Origin: JAYKGU01 sp035285585
GTDB taxonomy: Bacteria; Cyanobacteriota; Cyanobacteriia; CAKZMO01
DNA: 33,310 nt
Assembly: GCA_035285585.1 (NCBI GenBank)
Contig: JAYKGU010000283.1
Coordinates: forward strand, 1-33,310
Direction: 5' to 3'
Positions 16,238-23,939 of this stretch are shown here, piece by piece. Every line of letters begins with the position of its first letter. Position 1 is the stretch's first letter. The position numbers and the translations under genes were made by a program. The notes below the pieces were generated by a model. That model was not told where the DNA came from. It was given only the letters and a program-made list of their open reading frames with translations, and did not search any database.

Positions 16238-17233
16238 ATGAAAACGACTCGCCAATTTATGGCTTCACTCTCTACAAAATTGGGGCTGGCGGCAGGACTT
16301 CTGGGTCTCACCATCGCTACCGCTCCTGGCGCGATCGCCCAGATGACCGACGATTCTGGCTACCCAACGACCGACGACTCCGGCTATTCCACCGACGACA
16401 CCACTGAAGGCGGTGTGATCGACGAGTCCCAACCCGGCGTGGGCGGTGACGCCTACAATGACGACACCACCGAGGGCGGTGTGATTGACGAATCCCAGCC
16501 TGGCGAAGGTGGCGGCATCTATAACGACGAAGGCGGCGAAGGCGGTACGGTCGACGAATCCCAACCCGACCTGGGCGACGACACCTATAACGATGGCGAT
16601 AGCGAAGGTGGTGTCATTGACTCCCGACCCGGCACAGGAGGCACCTACAATGATGGCGACACCGATGGCGGTGCCATTGACTCCCAGCCTGGCGTAGGCG
16701 GCGACACCTACAACGATGAAGACACCGAAGGCGGTGTGATCGATGAATCCCAGCCTGGAGTGGGCAGTGGCATGTCCAACGACGCGTCTGCCCAGAGCAT
16801 CGTCGAGGTTGCATCGGGCAACGAGTCTTTCAGCACACTGGCACAGGCAGTACAGGCCGCAGGTCTGGCTGACACCCTTTCCGGTGAAGGGCCTTACACT
16901 GTTTTTGCCCCCACTAACGAAGCATTTGCCCAACTCCCCGATGGCGTGCTGCAAGCTCTGCTCCAGCCGGAGAACCAGGCACTTCTCCAGCAGATTCTCC
17001 GTTACCACGTAACCACGGGTGAGCTAACCGCCAGCGACATTTCGACGGGGACTGTTCCCGTGCTGACGGGTGGCGGTGTGGCCGTGCGTGTGGCTGAGGA
17101 CCGCATCATCGTCAACGATGCCAGTGTGGTGCAGCCCAATATTCAGGCGGGCAACGGTGTGATCCACGCCGTCAACCGCGTCCTGCTTCCCCCTCCGGTT
17201 CAACAGCAGCTGGACACTCTGATGAACCAGTAG
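16238..17233 (+). CDS. Secreted FAS1 (fasciclin) protein with acidic repeats
   Basis: A 331-residue protein with a signal peptide (LGLAAGLLGLTIATAPGAIA, cut near residue 34), an acidic tandem repeat region (residues 53-181) and a C-terminal FAS1 domain (about 188-328; GPYTVFAPTNEAFAQLP, ILRYHVTTGEL, NGVIHAVNRVLLP). FAS1 domains mediate adhesion outside the cell. The six repeats are 20-22 residues each, with consensus EGGVIDESQPGVGGDTYND. Several contain DxDxDG-like strings such as DGDTDG, which could bind calcium. The AAGAGGG ribosome-binding site lies 7 bp before the ATG. A strong terminator follows (17292-17320). Location at the cell surface or in the sheath is inferred. Confidence 0.9.
   Translation: MKTTRQFMASLSTKLGLAAGLLGLTIATAPGAIAQMTDDSGYPTTDDSGYSTDDTTEGGVIDESQPGVGGDAYNDDTTEGGVIDESQPGEGGGIYNDEGGEGGTVDESQPDLGDDTYNDGDSEGGVIDSRPGTGGTYNDGDTDGGAIDSQPGVGGDTYNDEDTEGGVIDESQPGVGSGMSNDASAQSIVEVASGNESFSTLAQAVQAAGLADTLSGEGPYTVFAPTNEAFAQLPDGVLQALLQPENQALLQQILRYHVTTGELTASDISTGTVPVLTGGGVAVRVAEDRIIVNDASVVQPNIQAGNGVIHAVNRVLLPPPVQQQLDTLMNQ
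16394..16780 (+). repeat. Six acidic tandem repeats within the FAS1 gene
   Basis: 387 bp coding six units of 22, 22, 22, 20, 21 and 22 residues. Each unit begins with Asp-rich residues, then EGG/DGG, VID/AID, (E)SQP or SRP, and ends in YN (the last in SN). The nucleotide copies differ by substitutions, so it is not a recent expansion. Confidence 0.9.
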
Positions 17234-17291
17234 GAACCACGGAAATGGGCGATCGCTCCGCAGTTAATTCTCACGAAGCGATCGCTATTCT

Positions 17292-17320
17292 GACGCCCAC
17301 CTGGGCGTCTTTTTTGTTGC
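17292..17320 (+). terminator. Rho-independent terminator after the FAS1 gene
   Basis: GACGCCC, loop ACCT, GGGCGTC, followed by TTTTTTG. A clear stem-loop with T-run about 60 bp after the FAS1 stop codon. Confidence 0.88.
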
Positions 17321-17448
17321 GTGTCCAGCGATTAAGTCTCAGCCGATGGCTTCCAGCTTCTCATTCCGTCAGCGATCCCTTAAGGAATAGTTGTTTCGGC
17401 CCCTGAAATACTTCTTAGGTATTATCACCGTGAGACAACCCCAGGAGC

Positions 17449-17454
17449 AGGAGG
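17449..17454 (+). promoter_or_regulatory. Ribosome-binding site deciding the start at 17461
   Basis: AGGAGG ends 6 bp before ATG 17461. The adjacent GTG at 17458 is only 3 bp away, so the ATG is preferred. Confidence 0.75.
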
Positions 17455-17460
17455 AAAGTG

Positions 17461-18645
17461 ATGGACAGTGCCTCTAGTCAAAACCCCAATCAGCCCATTC
17501 AGCCCTCACACGACCCCGACTTCGAAGCGCGTTCTGAGCGACAGCGATCGCCAGAAACCACTTCCCCGGATGCCCTGACCAGCGAGGGACTGAAGCAGCT
17601 CCGCCAGGAGTTTGCTCGCCTGCGCGCCATTCGCGACCCCCTGGAGCGGGACTATCACCTGATCCAGCTGGCTAAAGCCTCTGAAATTGGGACCGACGAC
17701 TATCGGCAAATGTTTGAAGCTTATCAGCAGCGGTCGGCCCAGGGCATTGAGGCGATCAAGCACCTTTCTGTGCGCACCGTCCGCCTGCTGGGGGAGTTCA
17801 CCATCGTGCTGGGGCTGCTGCTTTACATTGTCCAGGCGGACACCCGTGAGCAGGAAACCTACACCCAGGCATGGCAAATTATTACCGATGCCGGAGGGCG
17901 CACCGACAACGCCGGACGGATTCAGGCGCTACAGACCCTCAATCAGGGGTGCGGATACTGGGATATGCGGGGCGATCGCCCCCCCGTTGATTGGCTCGAT
18001 CCCCGCACTTGGGGCCATGCTGACCTTCGCCGCATGCCCGTCGTTGGCGGCTTTCTGCCCAACTGCACCAGCCTCCGGGGGCTGGATGTGCAGCAGGCCC
18101 ACCTGCCCAAAGTCCAGCTTCCCTTTGCCGAGCTGCGGGATGCCCGCCTCCAGAATACGGGCCTCTGGAGTGCCGATTTGCGGGGTGCCCAGCTTCAGGG
18201 TGTCCAGCTCCAGCAGGCAAAGCTGCGGGATGCCCAGATCCAGGGGGCGAGCCTGGCCGATGCCACCCTTGAAGGAGCCGATCTAACCAATGCCCAGATT
18301 GGCTGTCTGCCCCCATCTGCCAACGCCGATCCGCTCTGCACGGACTTCAGCCAGACTATCCTCACCCGGGCGACCCTCAGCGATACCGACTTGAGCGGGA
18401 TTAACTTTTCTGGGGCGGTGCTAACCGATGCCAAGTTAATCAATGCCAACCTCAGCCGGGCTAACCTCAGTCGGGCCAATCTCGCTGGAGCCAACCTCGT
18501 CAACGCCAACCTGTCGGGAACAAATTTTCAGGGCGCAATGGGATTGACGGTTGACCAGGTTAAAGCCGCACAAAACTGGGAGCTAGCGGTCTATGACGCT
18601 GACCTCAGCACCCAGCTAGGACTGGCGACCGACCGGACGCCGTGA
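17461..18645 (+). CDS. Membrane-anchored pentapeptide-repeat protein
   Basis: A 394-residue protein. The N-terminal part (about 1-100) is hydrophilic with a likely coiled segment (LRQEFARLRAIRDPLERDYH). One hydrophobic helix follows (LLGEFTIVLGLLLYIVQA, about 110-130). A long C-terminal part (about 200-375) is made of pentapeptide repeats of A(D/N)LxxA type, such as ADLRGAQLQG and LSRANLSRANLAGANL, which form a square right-handed beta helix. Cys residues flank the repeat region. Function is unknown; such proteins can act in protein contact or scaffolding. The last 30 bp overlap the 3' end of the convergent HAD-flippase gene. Confidence 0.87.
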   Translation: MDSASSQNPNQPIQPSHDPDFEARSERQRSPETTSPDALTSEGLKQLRQEFARLRAIRDPLERDYHLIQLAKASEIGTDDYRQMFEAYQQRSAQGIEAIKHLSVRTVRLLGEFTIVLGLLLYIVQADTREQETYTQAWQIITDAGGRTDNAGRIQALQTLNQGCGYWDMRGDRPPVDWLDPRTWGHADLRRMPVVGGFLPNCTSLRGLDVQQAHLPKVQLPFAELRDARLQNTGLWSADLRGAQLQGVQLQQAKLRDAQIQGASLADATLEGADLTNAQIGCLPPSANADPLCTDFSQTILTRATLSDTDLSGINFSGAVLTDAKLINANLSRANLSRANLAGANLVNANLSGTNFQGAMGLTVDQVKAAQNWELAVYDADLSTQLGLATDRTP

Positions 18646-20247
18646 AGATCGCTGCAACGACAGCATTGCCACAATGCCAATGGCCACCGCAAACCAGAGG
18701 GTCAGCAGGCGAATCAGAAAGGTGCCCGTGACGGCAGCGATCTGACTGGCTCCATACATCATCGACAGACTGACGGTAAGGGCTTCGGCGCTGCCAATGC
18801 CCCCCGGCAACATGGACAGTGCTCCCAGCAGTCCCGACCCGGTGTGGGTAAGCACCGCCTGGTAGAGGCTGACGCTGGTGGCTCCCAGGTGTTGAAAAAT
18901 GATGTAGAAGGCGACCCCTTCCAGGCCCCAGGCCACCATCGCCAGGGCAGTGCTGCCCAGCAAAATTTTGGGCCGCAACAGAATGCTGGCGCTGTCGATC
19001 AGGGCTTCTACCTTTTGCAGAATGCCTGCCAGCTTCGGCCAGCGAGAGAGGGGCTTGAGAATTCGCTGCTTCAAGAACGCGGGATGCTGGAGCAGCAGAA
19101 TCACAGCCAGCTGGAAGAGACCGACCAGGGCGATCGCCCACGACGCCCGAAACATGGAGAAAAAACTGAGGCAAATCAGCAAAACCACCGACAGGGCATC
19201 GGTAAAGCGCTCGCAAAATAGTCCGGCCAGGGTAGGCGGGATGGGAACGTCGTATCGCCGCTTGAGCAGGAGGGACTTCACTGATTCCCCGGCTTTTCCA
19301 GGAGACGCTGTCAGGGCAAAGCTGGCCAGAAAGATGCGAAAGCTGTCTCCCAGGGGCACCCAGTAGCCCATGGTGGACAGATACCACTGCCAGCGAATAA
19401 AGCGGAGGCAGTAGCTAAAAAAAACGATCGCCGCCATCGCCGGAATCAGCCAGACGGGCAGCAAATCAATGGCCTGCCACACCTGGTCGGCCCCGCTCCA
19501 GAGCACCAGCCCCAGGTAAAGCGCCGCTGCCACCGCCACTGAAAGAATCAGTCCCCGCTCCCAGTTGCCGCCACCAGTGGGGGGAGCGCTAGCGGGCGGG
19601 TCATCCCCGGAAGTCTGATCCTCCGCTTCGTTGGGAAACTGGCGGTAGTAGGGATGGTCGGCGATGGAAAGCATCTCGCGATCGCCCCGACTATCCCCAT
19701 AAGCATAAATTCGATACTGGCTGAAGTCGCCCAGGACTTCCCGAAGCCGCTCCACCTTCTCATCACCATAGCAGTTGCGCCCAAACAGCCGACCGGTGAG
19801 TGCACCATCGCGGCACTCCAGGCGGGTGCTCACCACCTGCTCAAAGCCCATTTCCCGTGCCCAGGGAATCAGATAGGCTTCGAGGGAGGCGCTGACCAAG
19901 ATGGTGCGGTGTCCCTGTTGCTGGTGCCAGCGCAGCCGCTTGACGGCTTCGGGCCGCAGTAGTTTGGGGATGCCCTGTTGGGCGAAGCGATCGCCCAGTT
20001 TGGCCAGGTCTGCTTCAGCGCGCCCCTTAACAAATTGAGCCAGCACGGCTTCCTTTGCCTTCCAGTTGGACACCAGCTTCAGCCCGTAGCCCCCCAGGAT
20101 GGGGCTGAGCAGCAGCATCCGCGACCAGTATTGCCACGGGCTGACCATTGTTTGCAAAAAGGGCAGGAAGGAGTCGCTACAGGTGAGGGTGCCGTCGAAG
20201 TCAAACAGGGCTACGACGGGCTTCGAGTCAGGTTGCACTGGAGTCAT
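18616..20247 (-). CDS. HAD-IB phosphatase fused to flippase-like (UPF0104/LPG-synthase TM) domain
   Basis: A 543-residue fusion. Residues 10-200 are a HAD-IB phosphatase: DFDGT (Asp16, Asp18), LVSAS (Ser119), a motif III Lys near 164 and YGDSRGD (184-189). A Pro/Ser/Gly-rich linker (205-232) leads to about eight membrane helices (233-533) with the UPF0104/lysyl-PG-synthase-TM motifs SPGKAGE (315-321), ERFTD (346-350) and PGGIGSAE (481-488). Known relatives of the membrane part move or bind lipids. The gene is fourth in a polyprenyl-phosphate pentose operon. The phosphatase could remove the 5-phosphate from polyprenyl-phosphoribose, and the membrane part could move the product across the membrane; both roles are inferred. 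Its ATG overlaps the upstream TAA by one base (TAATG). Confidence 0.85.
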   Translation of the reverse strand: MTPVQPDSKPVVALFDFDGTLTCSDSFLPFLQTMVSPWQYWSRMLLLSPILGGYGLKLVSNWKAKEAVLAQFVKGRAEADLAKLGDRFAQQGIPKLLRPEAVKRLRWHQQQGHRTILVSASLEAYLIPWAREMGFEQVVSTRLECRDGALTGRLFGRNCYGDEKVERLREVLGDFSQYRIYAYGDSRGDREMLSIADHPYYRQFPNEAEDQTSGDDPPASAPPTGGGNWERGLILSVAVAAALYLGLVLWSGADQVWQAIDLLPVWLIPAMAAIVFFSYCLRFIRWQWYLSTMGYWVPLGDSFRIFLASFALTASPGKAGESVKSLLLKRRYDVPIPPTLAGLFCERFTDALSVVLLICLSFFSMFRASWAIALVGLFQLAVILLLQHPAFLKQRILKPLSRWPKLAGILQKVEALIDSASILLRPKILLGSTALAMVAWGLEGVAFYIIFQHLGATSVSLYQAVLTHTGSGLLGALSMLPGGIGSAEALTVSLSMMYGASQIAAVTGTFLIRLLTLWFAVAIGIVAMLSLQRSSRRPVGRQS

Positions 20248-21023
20248 TAGAGGTTAAGCCGCTTGAAGATGAACTCAGGAATGGCGCGGATGATGGACAT
20301 AATGCCGAACCAGAACCAGGGCACATAGGCGATGTTCTGCCCCCGGTTGAGTGCCCGCAGAATTTGGGCGGCGACCTGGTCAGGGCTGGCCACCAGAAAC
20401 ATGCCGGACTTGCCGAAGGTCATTTTGGTATCTACAAATCCGGGTTTCACCGTCAAAACGTGAACCCCCGCCTTCGCCAGCCGACTGCGCAGCCCTTGCA
20501 GAAAAGTGCTCAGGGCCGCCTTCGCGGAACCGTAGACATAGTTGCTGGGCCGACCGCGATCGCCCGCCACCGAAGCAATTCCAACGATAAAGCCGTGCCC
20601 CTGCTGCTCCAAAAAATTGGCGATCGGCGTCAGGAGGGAGATAACTCCGGTGTAATTGGAGTGAATAATTCGCTGGGCATGGTCAAAGTCAATCTGCGCC
20701 TTCGACTGGTCGCCCAACTCCCCCAGGGAGATGACCACGCCATCCAGTCGCCCCGTGCGCTCCAGCACCTGCTGGAAAAAGGCCGGATGGGTGTCGTAGC
20801 GCGTTGCCTCGACGGCACTCCAGGAGGTGGGTACGCCGTAGCGAATGGTGAGGTCGCTGGCGATGCGCTCCACTTCAGCAGTGTCTCGGGCTGCCAGGTG
20901 GAGGGCGGCTCCCTGCTGGGCGAACTGGTGGGCGAGCGATCGCGCGATGGCGGACGTTGCGCCAATAATAAGAACTGTTTTTCCCCTCATACGCGTTCCG
21001 TTGGTTGAGGTTGCCTTAAACAT
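20247..21023 (-). CDS. dprE2: DprE2-like SDR reductase (polyprenyl-phosphate arabinose synthesis)
   Basis: A 258-residue classical short-chain dehydrogenase. The nucleotide-binding motif is GATSAIA (21-27) and the catalytic triad is Ser151, Tyr164 and Lys168 (SVAGDRGRPSNYVYGSAKAAL). The closest pattern I know is mycobacterial DprE2, which reduces polyprenyl-phosphoryl-2-keto-erythro-pentofuranose to the arabinose form using NADH. Start 21023 lies two bases after the DprE1-like stop codon (TAGGCATG), suggesting translational coupling; an internal ATG at 20990 (MRGKTVLI) is possible. The C-terminus has a hydrophobic segment typical of DprE2. Function is inferred from family plus operon partner. 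Confidence 0.85.
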   Translation of the reverse strand: MFKATSTNGTRMRGKTVLIIGATSAIARSLAHQFAQQGAALHLAARDTAEVERIASDLTIRYGVPTSWSAVEATRYDTHPAFFQQVLERTGRLDGVVISLGELGDQSKAQIDFDHAQRIIHSNYTGVISLLTPIANFLEQQGHGFIVGIASVAGDRGRPSNYVYGSAKAALSTFLQGLRSRLAKAGVHVLTVKPGFVDTKMTFGKSGMFLVASPDQVAAQILRALNRGQNIAYVPWFWFGIMSIIRAIPEFIFKRLNL

Positions 21024-21025
21024 GC

Positions 21026-22393
21026 CTAACCCAGGGCTGGCTGGATCTGGAGCCGGTCTGACATGGTGGATTTGAACTGGTTGGTGGGGTCGATGCGCGA
21101 CTTGATAGCCAGCCAGTCGCCATAGTTGGGATACATGGCGCGGAAGGATTCGGGGCTGAGGCGGGCATCCTTGGCCAGGTAGACCCGCCCGCCCCGGCGA
21201 ATCACTAACTGGTCGAGCAGCTCCAGGAACTCGAACAGTCCCGGCTTAACGGGCATGTCTAGCGTCAGGGTGAACCCCGGCATGGGGAAGGATAGGATAC
21301 CCTCCTGGGGGCCGAACCGTTTCAGGACGGCCAGAAAAGAACCCCAGCCCTTCTGGCTGCACTGCTCCAGCACCTCGATTAGCCCGATGCGGCTGGTTTC
21401 TGGGGGGAAAACGCACTGATACTGGACAAATCCCCGCTTGCCGTAGAGGCGGTTCCAATCCCAGATGAAATCTAAAGGATAGAAGAAGGAATCATAGTCG
21501 GCGATCGCCCGCACCTCACGGGAGAACTGGCGACCGTAGTAAAGCGTATTAAACGCCCCCATCGTATAGCGGTTGAGCAGCCCCGCTGGCGGATCAAAGG
21601 GGACCCGGAAGCGCTGTTTGGGCTTCAGCGACAGGGGATAAGGGCGCTGGTTTGGATTCAAATCGTCTACCTTAGCGTGGTTGCCCAGCATCAGGATGCT
21701 GCGCCCCAGGGACGCCCCCGATGCCAGACAGTCAATCCAGGCGACGGAATATTGATAGAGAGGCTCGTACTGGTCGAATAGGGCGATCGCCTCGTCCAGG
21801 TTACGCGCCTTGATGTTGTGTCCGTTAATATAGGCCGTTTCAATAGGTTGGAGCGAGAGTTCGACATCGGTGATGATGCCCGTTAGCCCCAGGCCGCCCA
21901 CCGTAGCCCAGAACAGGTCAGCGTTCTCATCGCGGGAGCAGGTCACCGTTTCCCCGGAGGCAAGGATCAGGTTGAACCGATGCACGTGGCGACAGAAGGA
22001 ACCGTCCTGATGGTGGTTTTTGCCGTGGACGTCGAAGGCGATCGCCCCACCCACCGTGACGAACTTGGTTCCCGGCGTCACCCAGGGAAACCAGCCCCTG
22101 GGGACAAACACGTCGAGAATCTCTTTGAGGGAGACGCCAGCCTCGCAGCGCAAGCGCCCGGTCTGGGCATCGAAGGCCAGCATGCGGTTGAGCCGCTCGG
22201 TGAGAATGGTTTGGCCGCTGCCGTTGAGGGCGGCGTCGCCGTAGCTGCGCCCTGCGCCCCGAGCGAGCAGGGAGGGGTCATCCTGTTGACAGAGATGCTC
22301 CAGGGTGGCCACTTTTTCAGGACGCTGGAGGGCGCTGGTTACAACCGGATATCGCCCCCAGCCTGTAATTGGACGTTCAACGGTGACTGACAT
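21026..22393 (-). CDS. dprE1: DprE1-like FAD oxidase (polyprenyl-phosphoryl-ribose 2'-epimerase subunit)
   Basis: A 455-residue FAD oxidoreductase. In M. tuberculosis DprE1 oxidises the C2 hydroxyl of decaprenylphosphoryl ribose. Matching segments: ARGAGRSYGDAALN (44-57), VTPGTKFVTVGGAIAFDVHGKNHHQDGSF (split at 106-133; His127 and His128), and YLAKDARLSPESFRAMYP (405-421) with Lys408 at the position of mycobacterial Lys418. The residue at the position of mycobacterial Cys387, target of benzothiazinone drugs, is Thr377. It is second of four genes, 27 bp after the UbiA-like gene. Substrate chain length cannot be seen. Confidence 0.9.
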   Translation of the reverse strand: MSVTVERPITGWGRYPVVTSALQRPEKVATLEHLCQQDDPSLLARGAGRSYGDAALNGSGQTILTERLNRMLAFDAQTGRLRCEAGVSLKEILDVFVPRGWFPWVTPGTKFVTVGGAIAFDVHGKNHHQDGSFCRHVHRFNLILASGETVTCSRDENADLFWATVGGLGLTGIITDVELSLQPIETAYINGHNIKARNLDEAIALFDQYEPLYQYSVAWIDCLASGASLGRSILMLGNHAKVDDLNPNQRPYPLSLKPKQRFRVPFDPPAGLLNRYTMGAFNTLYYGRQFSREVRAIADYDSFFYPLDFIWDWNRLYGKRGFVQYQCVFPPETSRIGLIEVLEQCSQKGWGSFLAVLKRFGPQEGILSFPMPGFTLTLDMPVKPGLFEFLELLDQLVIRRGGRVYLAKDARLSPESFRAMYPNYGDWLAIKSRIDPTNQFKSTMSDRLQIQPALG

Positions 22394-22420
22394 GGACTGT
22401 CGATTTCTCTCGATTGAGGT

Positions 22421-23377
22421 TTACTGAATAATGCCCTGTCTTTGCAGCCAGAGAACCACCAGGATGGTCAGAACCCAGCCCACGACCGTCAGCAGAATGG
22501 GGCGATCGCGCAGCAGCACCTCCTCCGGGCGCTCGGTTTGCCCGCCATGCTCGCTACCCCGCGTGCGGCGCTCCACCTCTTCGGGATCGCTCAGGAGCTG
22601 GTAGCGGAAGATACCGTACAGGACGAACGGCAGCGTGATCAGCATCCAGGGAGTGGTGGCACCGTTAACCAGTGGCCCCGAACTCCAGAGGGCATAGCTC
22701 ATCACCGCTCCAGTAGTAACCGTGCTTTCCATACGGGAAAGCAGCGGCAGGGAGTAGCGGCGCAGCACTGAACGGGTTTTGCCGCCCTGAATCTTCAGGA
22801 GACGAAGCTCAGCTTTGCGTTTTTCAATCCCCAGGAACAGAGCAAGCATTGCCGTACACAGCAGGAACCAGTGGGAAACGGGAATACTGGTGGCCGCAGC
22901 ACCTGAATAGGCACGGAGCACAAACCCGGTGGCGATCGCCACAATATCGAGAATGGGTGTCCGCTTGAGCTTCAGGTTGTAGGCAATTTGCAGAATTGCG
23001 TAAGCCGAGAGAGTCCGCCCCAGCTCAAACGACTGGAGCCAGCCGAGGGTGAGGGAACCACCCATGAGAACAATCGCCATGGCGATCGCCGTAGGGACTT
23101 TCACCATTCCGGAGGCAATCGGACGATTGCACTTAACCGGGTGTTGCCGATCGGCCTCTACGTCTGCAACGTCGTTAAGCAGGTAGAAACTGCCCGACAG
23201 AGCACAGAACAGCACGAAAGCTAACCCGCTGCCCAACATCGATTCCGCATTAATGCTGAATGCGAAGATGGGTGCGGCAAAAACAACCAAGTTCTTCGTC
23301 CACTGACGGGGACGAAGCGCAGCAATATGAGAAGCTAAGGAAAATTTCCGATGAGTTGAAACAGCCACGCCAATCAC
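22421..23377 (-). CDS. UbiA-family polyprenyl-phosphate phosphoribosyltransferase
   Basis: A 318-residue membrane protein with about nine helices. The Asp-rich motif NDVADVEADRQHP (68-80) and the second motif YNLKLKRTPILD match the UbiA fold and in particular Rv3806c of M. tuberculosis, which transfers phosphoribose from PRPP to decaprenyl phosphate. The RPRQWTKN N-terminal motif (22-29) is also typical of that enzyme group rather than of quinone or chlorophyll prenyltransferases. It starts the four-gene operon with DprE1- and DprE2-like enzymes, which supports the phosphoribosyltransferase call over menaquinone or plastoquinone synthesis. The promoter region contains a family A repeat 277 bp upstream. 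Confidence 0.87.
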   Translation of the reverse strand: MIGVAVSTHRKFSLASHIAALRPRQWTKNLVVFAAPIFAFSINAESMLGSGLAFVLFCALSGSFYLLNDVADVEADRQHPVKCNRPIASGMVKVPTAIAMAIVLMGGSLTLGWLQSFELGRTLSAYAILQIAYNLKLKRTPILDIVAIATGFVLRAYSGAAATSIPVSHWFLLCTAMLALFLGIEKRKAELRLLKIQGGKTRSVLRRYSLPLLSRMESTVTTGAVMSYALWSSGPLVNGATTPWMLITLPFVLYGIFRYQLLSDPEEVERRTRGSEHGGQTERPEEVLLRDRPILLTVVGWVLTILVVLWLQRQGIIQ

Positions 23378-23939
23378 CCCAGTGAATTTACGAGCGTCCT
23401 CCTAAGAATAGCAGCGATGCTAAAAGGATTAGTAGAGGGCAATCGCGATGATTCTCTAAAGATAGGGAAAGGATTTTCTAAGAGACAAAGAACTTTCTGG
23501 CGGTGGCATTGCCTCAAGAAGGGAGTTGCTATAACTAAGGCTGAGGTGCTGCTGTACCCAGCAGAAAATTAGACAAAATTATTTTCTGGGGGTGTGCGCC
23601 CCTGGCGGGAGGGTACAACTCCATAAGGTGTAATTAAAATTGCTCAAGCGCTTAGGAGATTTCCAGGAAAAAATTCACCTTCGGTTAAACGGTTGGTAAG
23701 GGCAAATGGCCATTTGCCCCTATGTTGTCCGGTAGGATCATTCTCAAAAATCTCCTTATCAATGGAAGTTCTACCTGTAAGTTTTGTCGCTAAAGGGCTG
23801 CGGTTGGTTCCCAGCCTGCTGCTGCGCCGCCAAGAGACATGCTGACCAAAAACTCTAGCGAAAAGACGGATGGTAATACCAGCCCTCCGTATTCTTTCTT
23901 AGCCGTAAACTGCATCCCTTAATTTTTGAGGTCAATCCC
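23378..23939. other. Divergent intergenic region with family A copy A4
   Basis: 562 bp between the UbiA-type operon (-) and the DUF218 gene (+). It holds A4 at 23654-23755. A GAGG ribosome-binding site at 23928-23931 precedes the DUF218 start. I saw no further RNA gene or clear operator. Confidence 0.5.
23654..23755 (+). repeat. Family A palindromic repeat, copy A4
   Basis: 102 bp, same orientation as A3. Ends AGGAGATTTCC and AAATCTCC, flanked by TTA on each side (a possible TA-type target duplication). The central palindrome is GGGCAAATGG / CCATTTGCCC, perfectly self-complementary. It lies in the divergent intergenic region between the UbiA-type operon and the DUF218 gene. Confidence 0.87.

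Noticed and set aside
16265..17008. Long 247-codon open frame on the - strand
   Set aside because: It is the antisense shadow of the acidic repeats and FAS1 domain; GC-rich repeat codons keep the frame open. No ribosome-binding site or family motif.
19654..19962. Several + strand frames across the HAD-flippase and SDR genes (also 18844-19366 and 20364-21008)
   Set aside because: They are antisense to clearly recognised genes with conserved motifs and have no homology signature of their own.
23378..23939. tRNA or riboswitch in the larger intergenic gaps
   Set aside because: No cloverleaf, GTTCRA-type T-loop or known riboswitch core was seen; structure comes from family A and B repeats.
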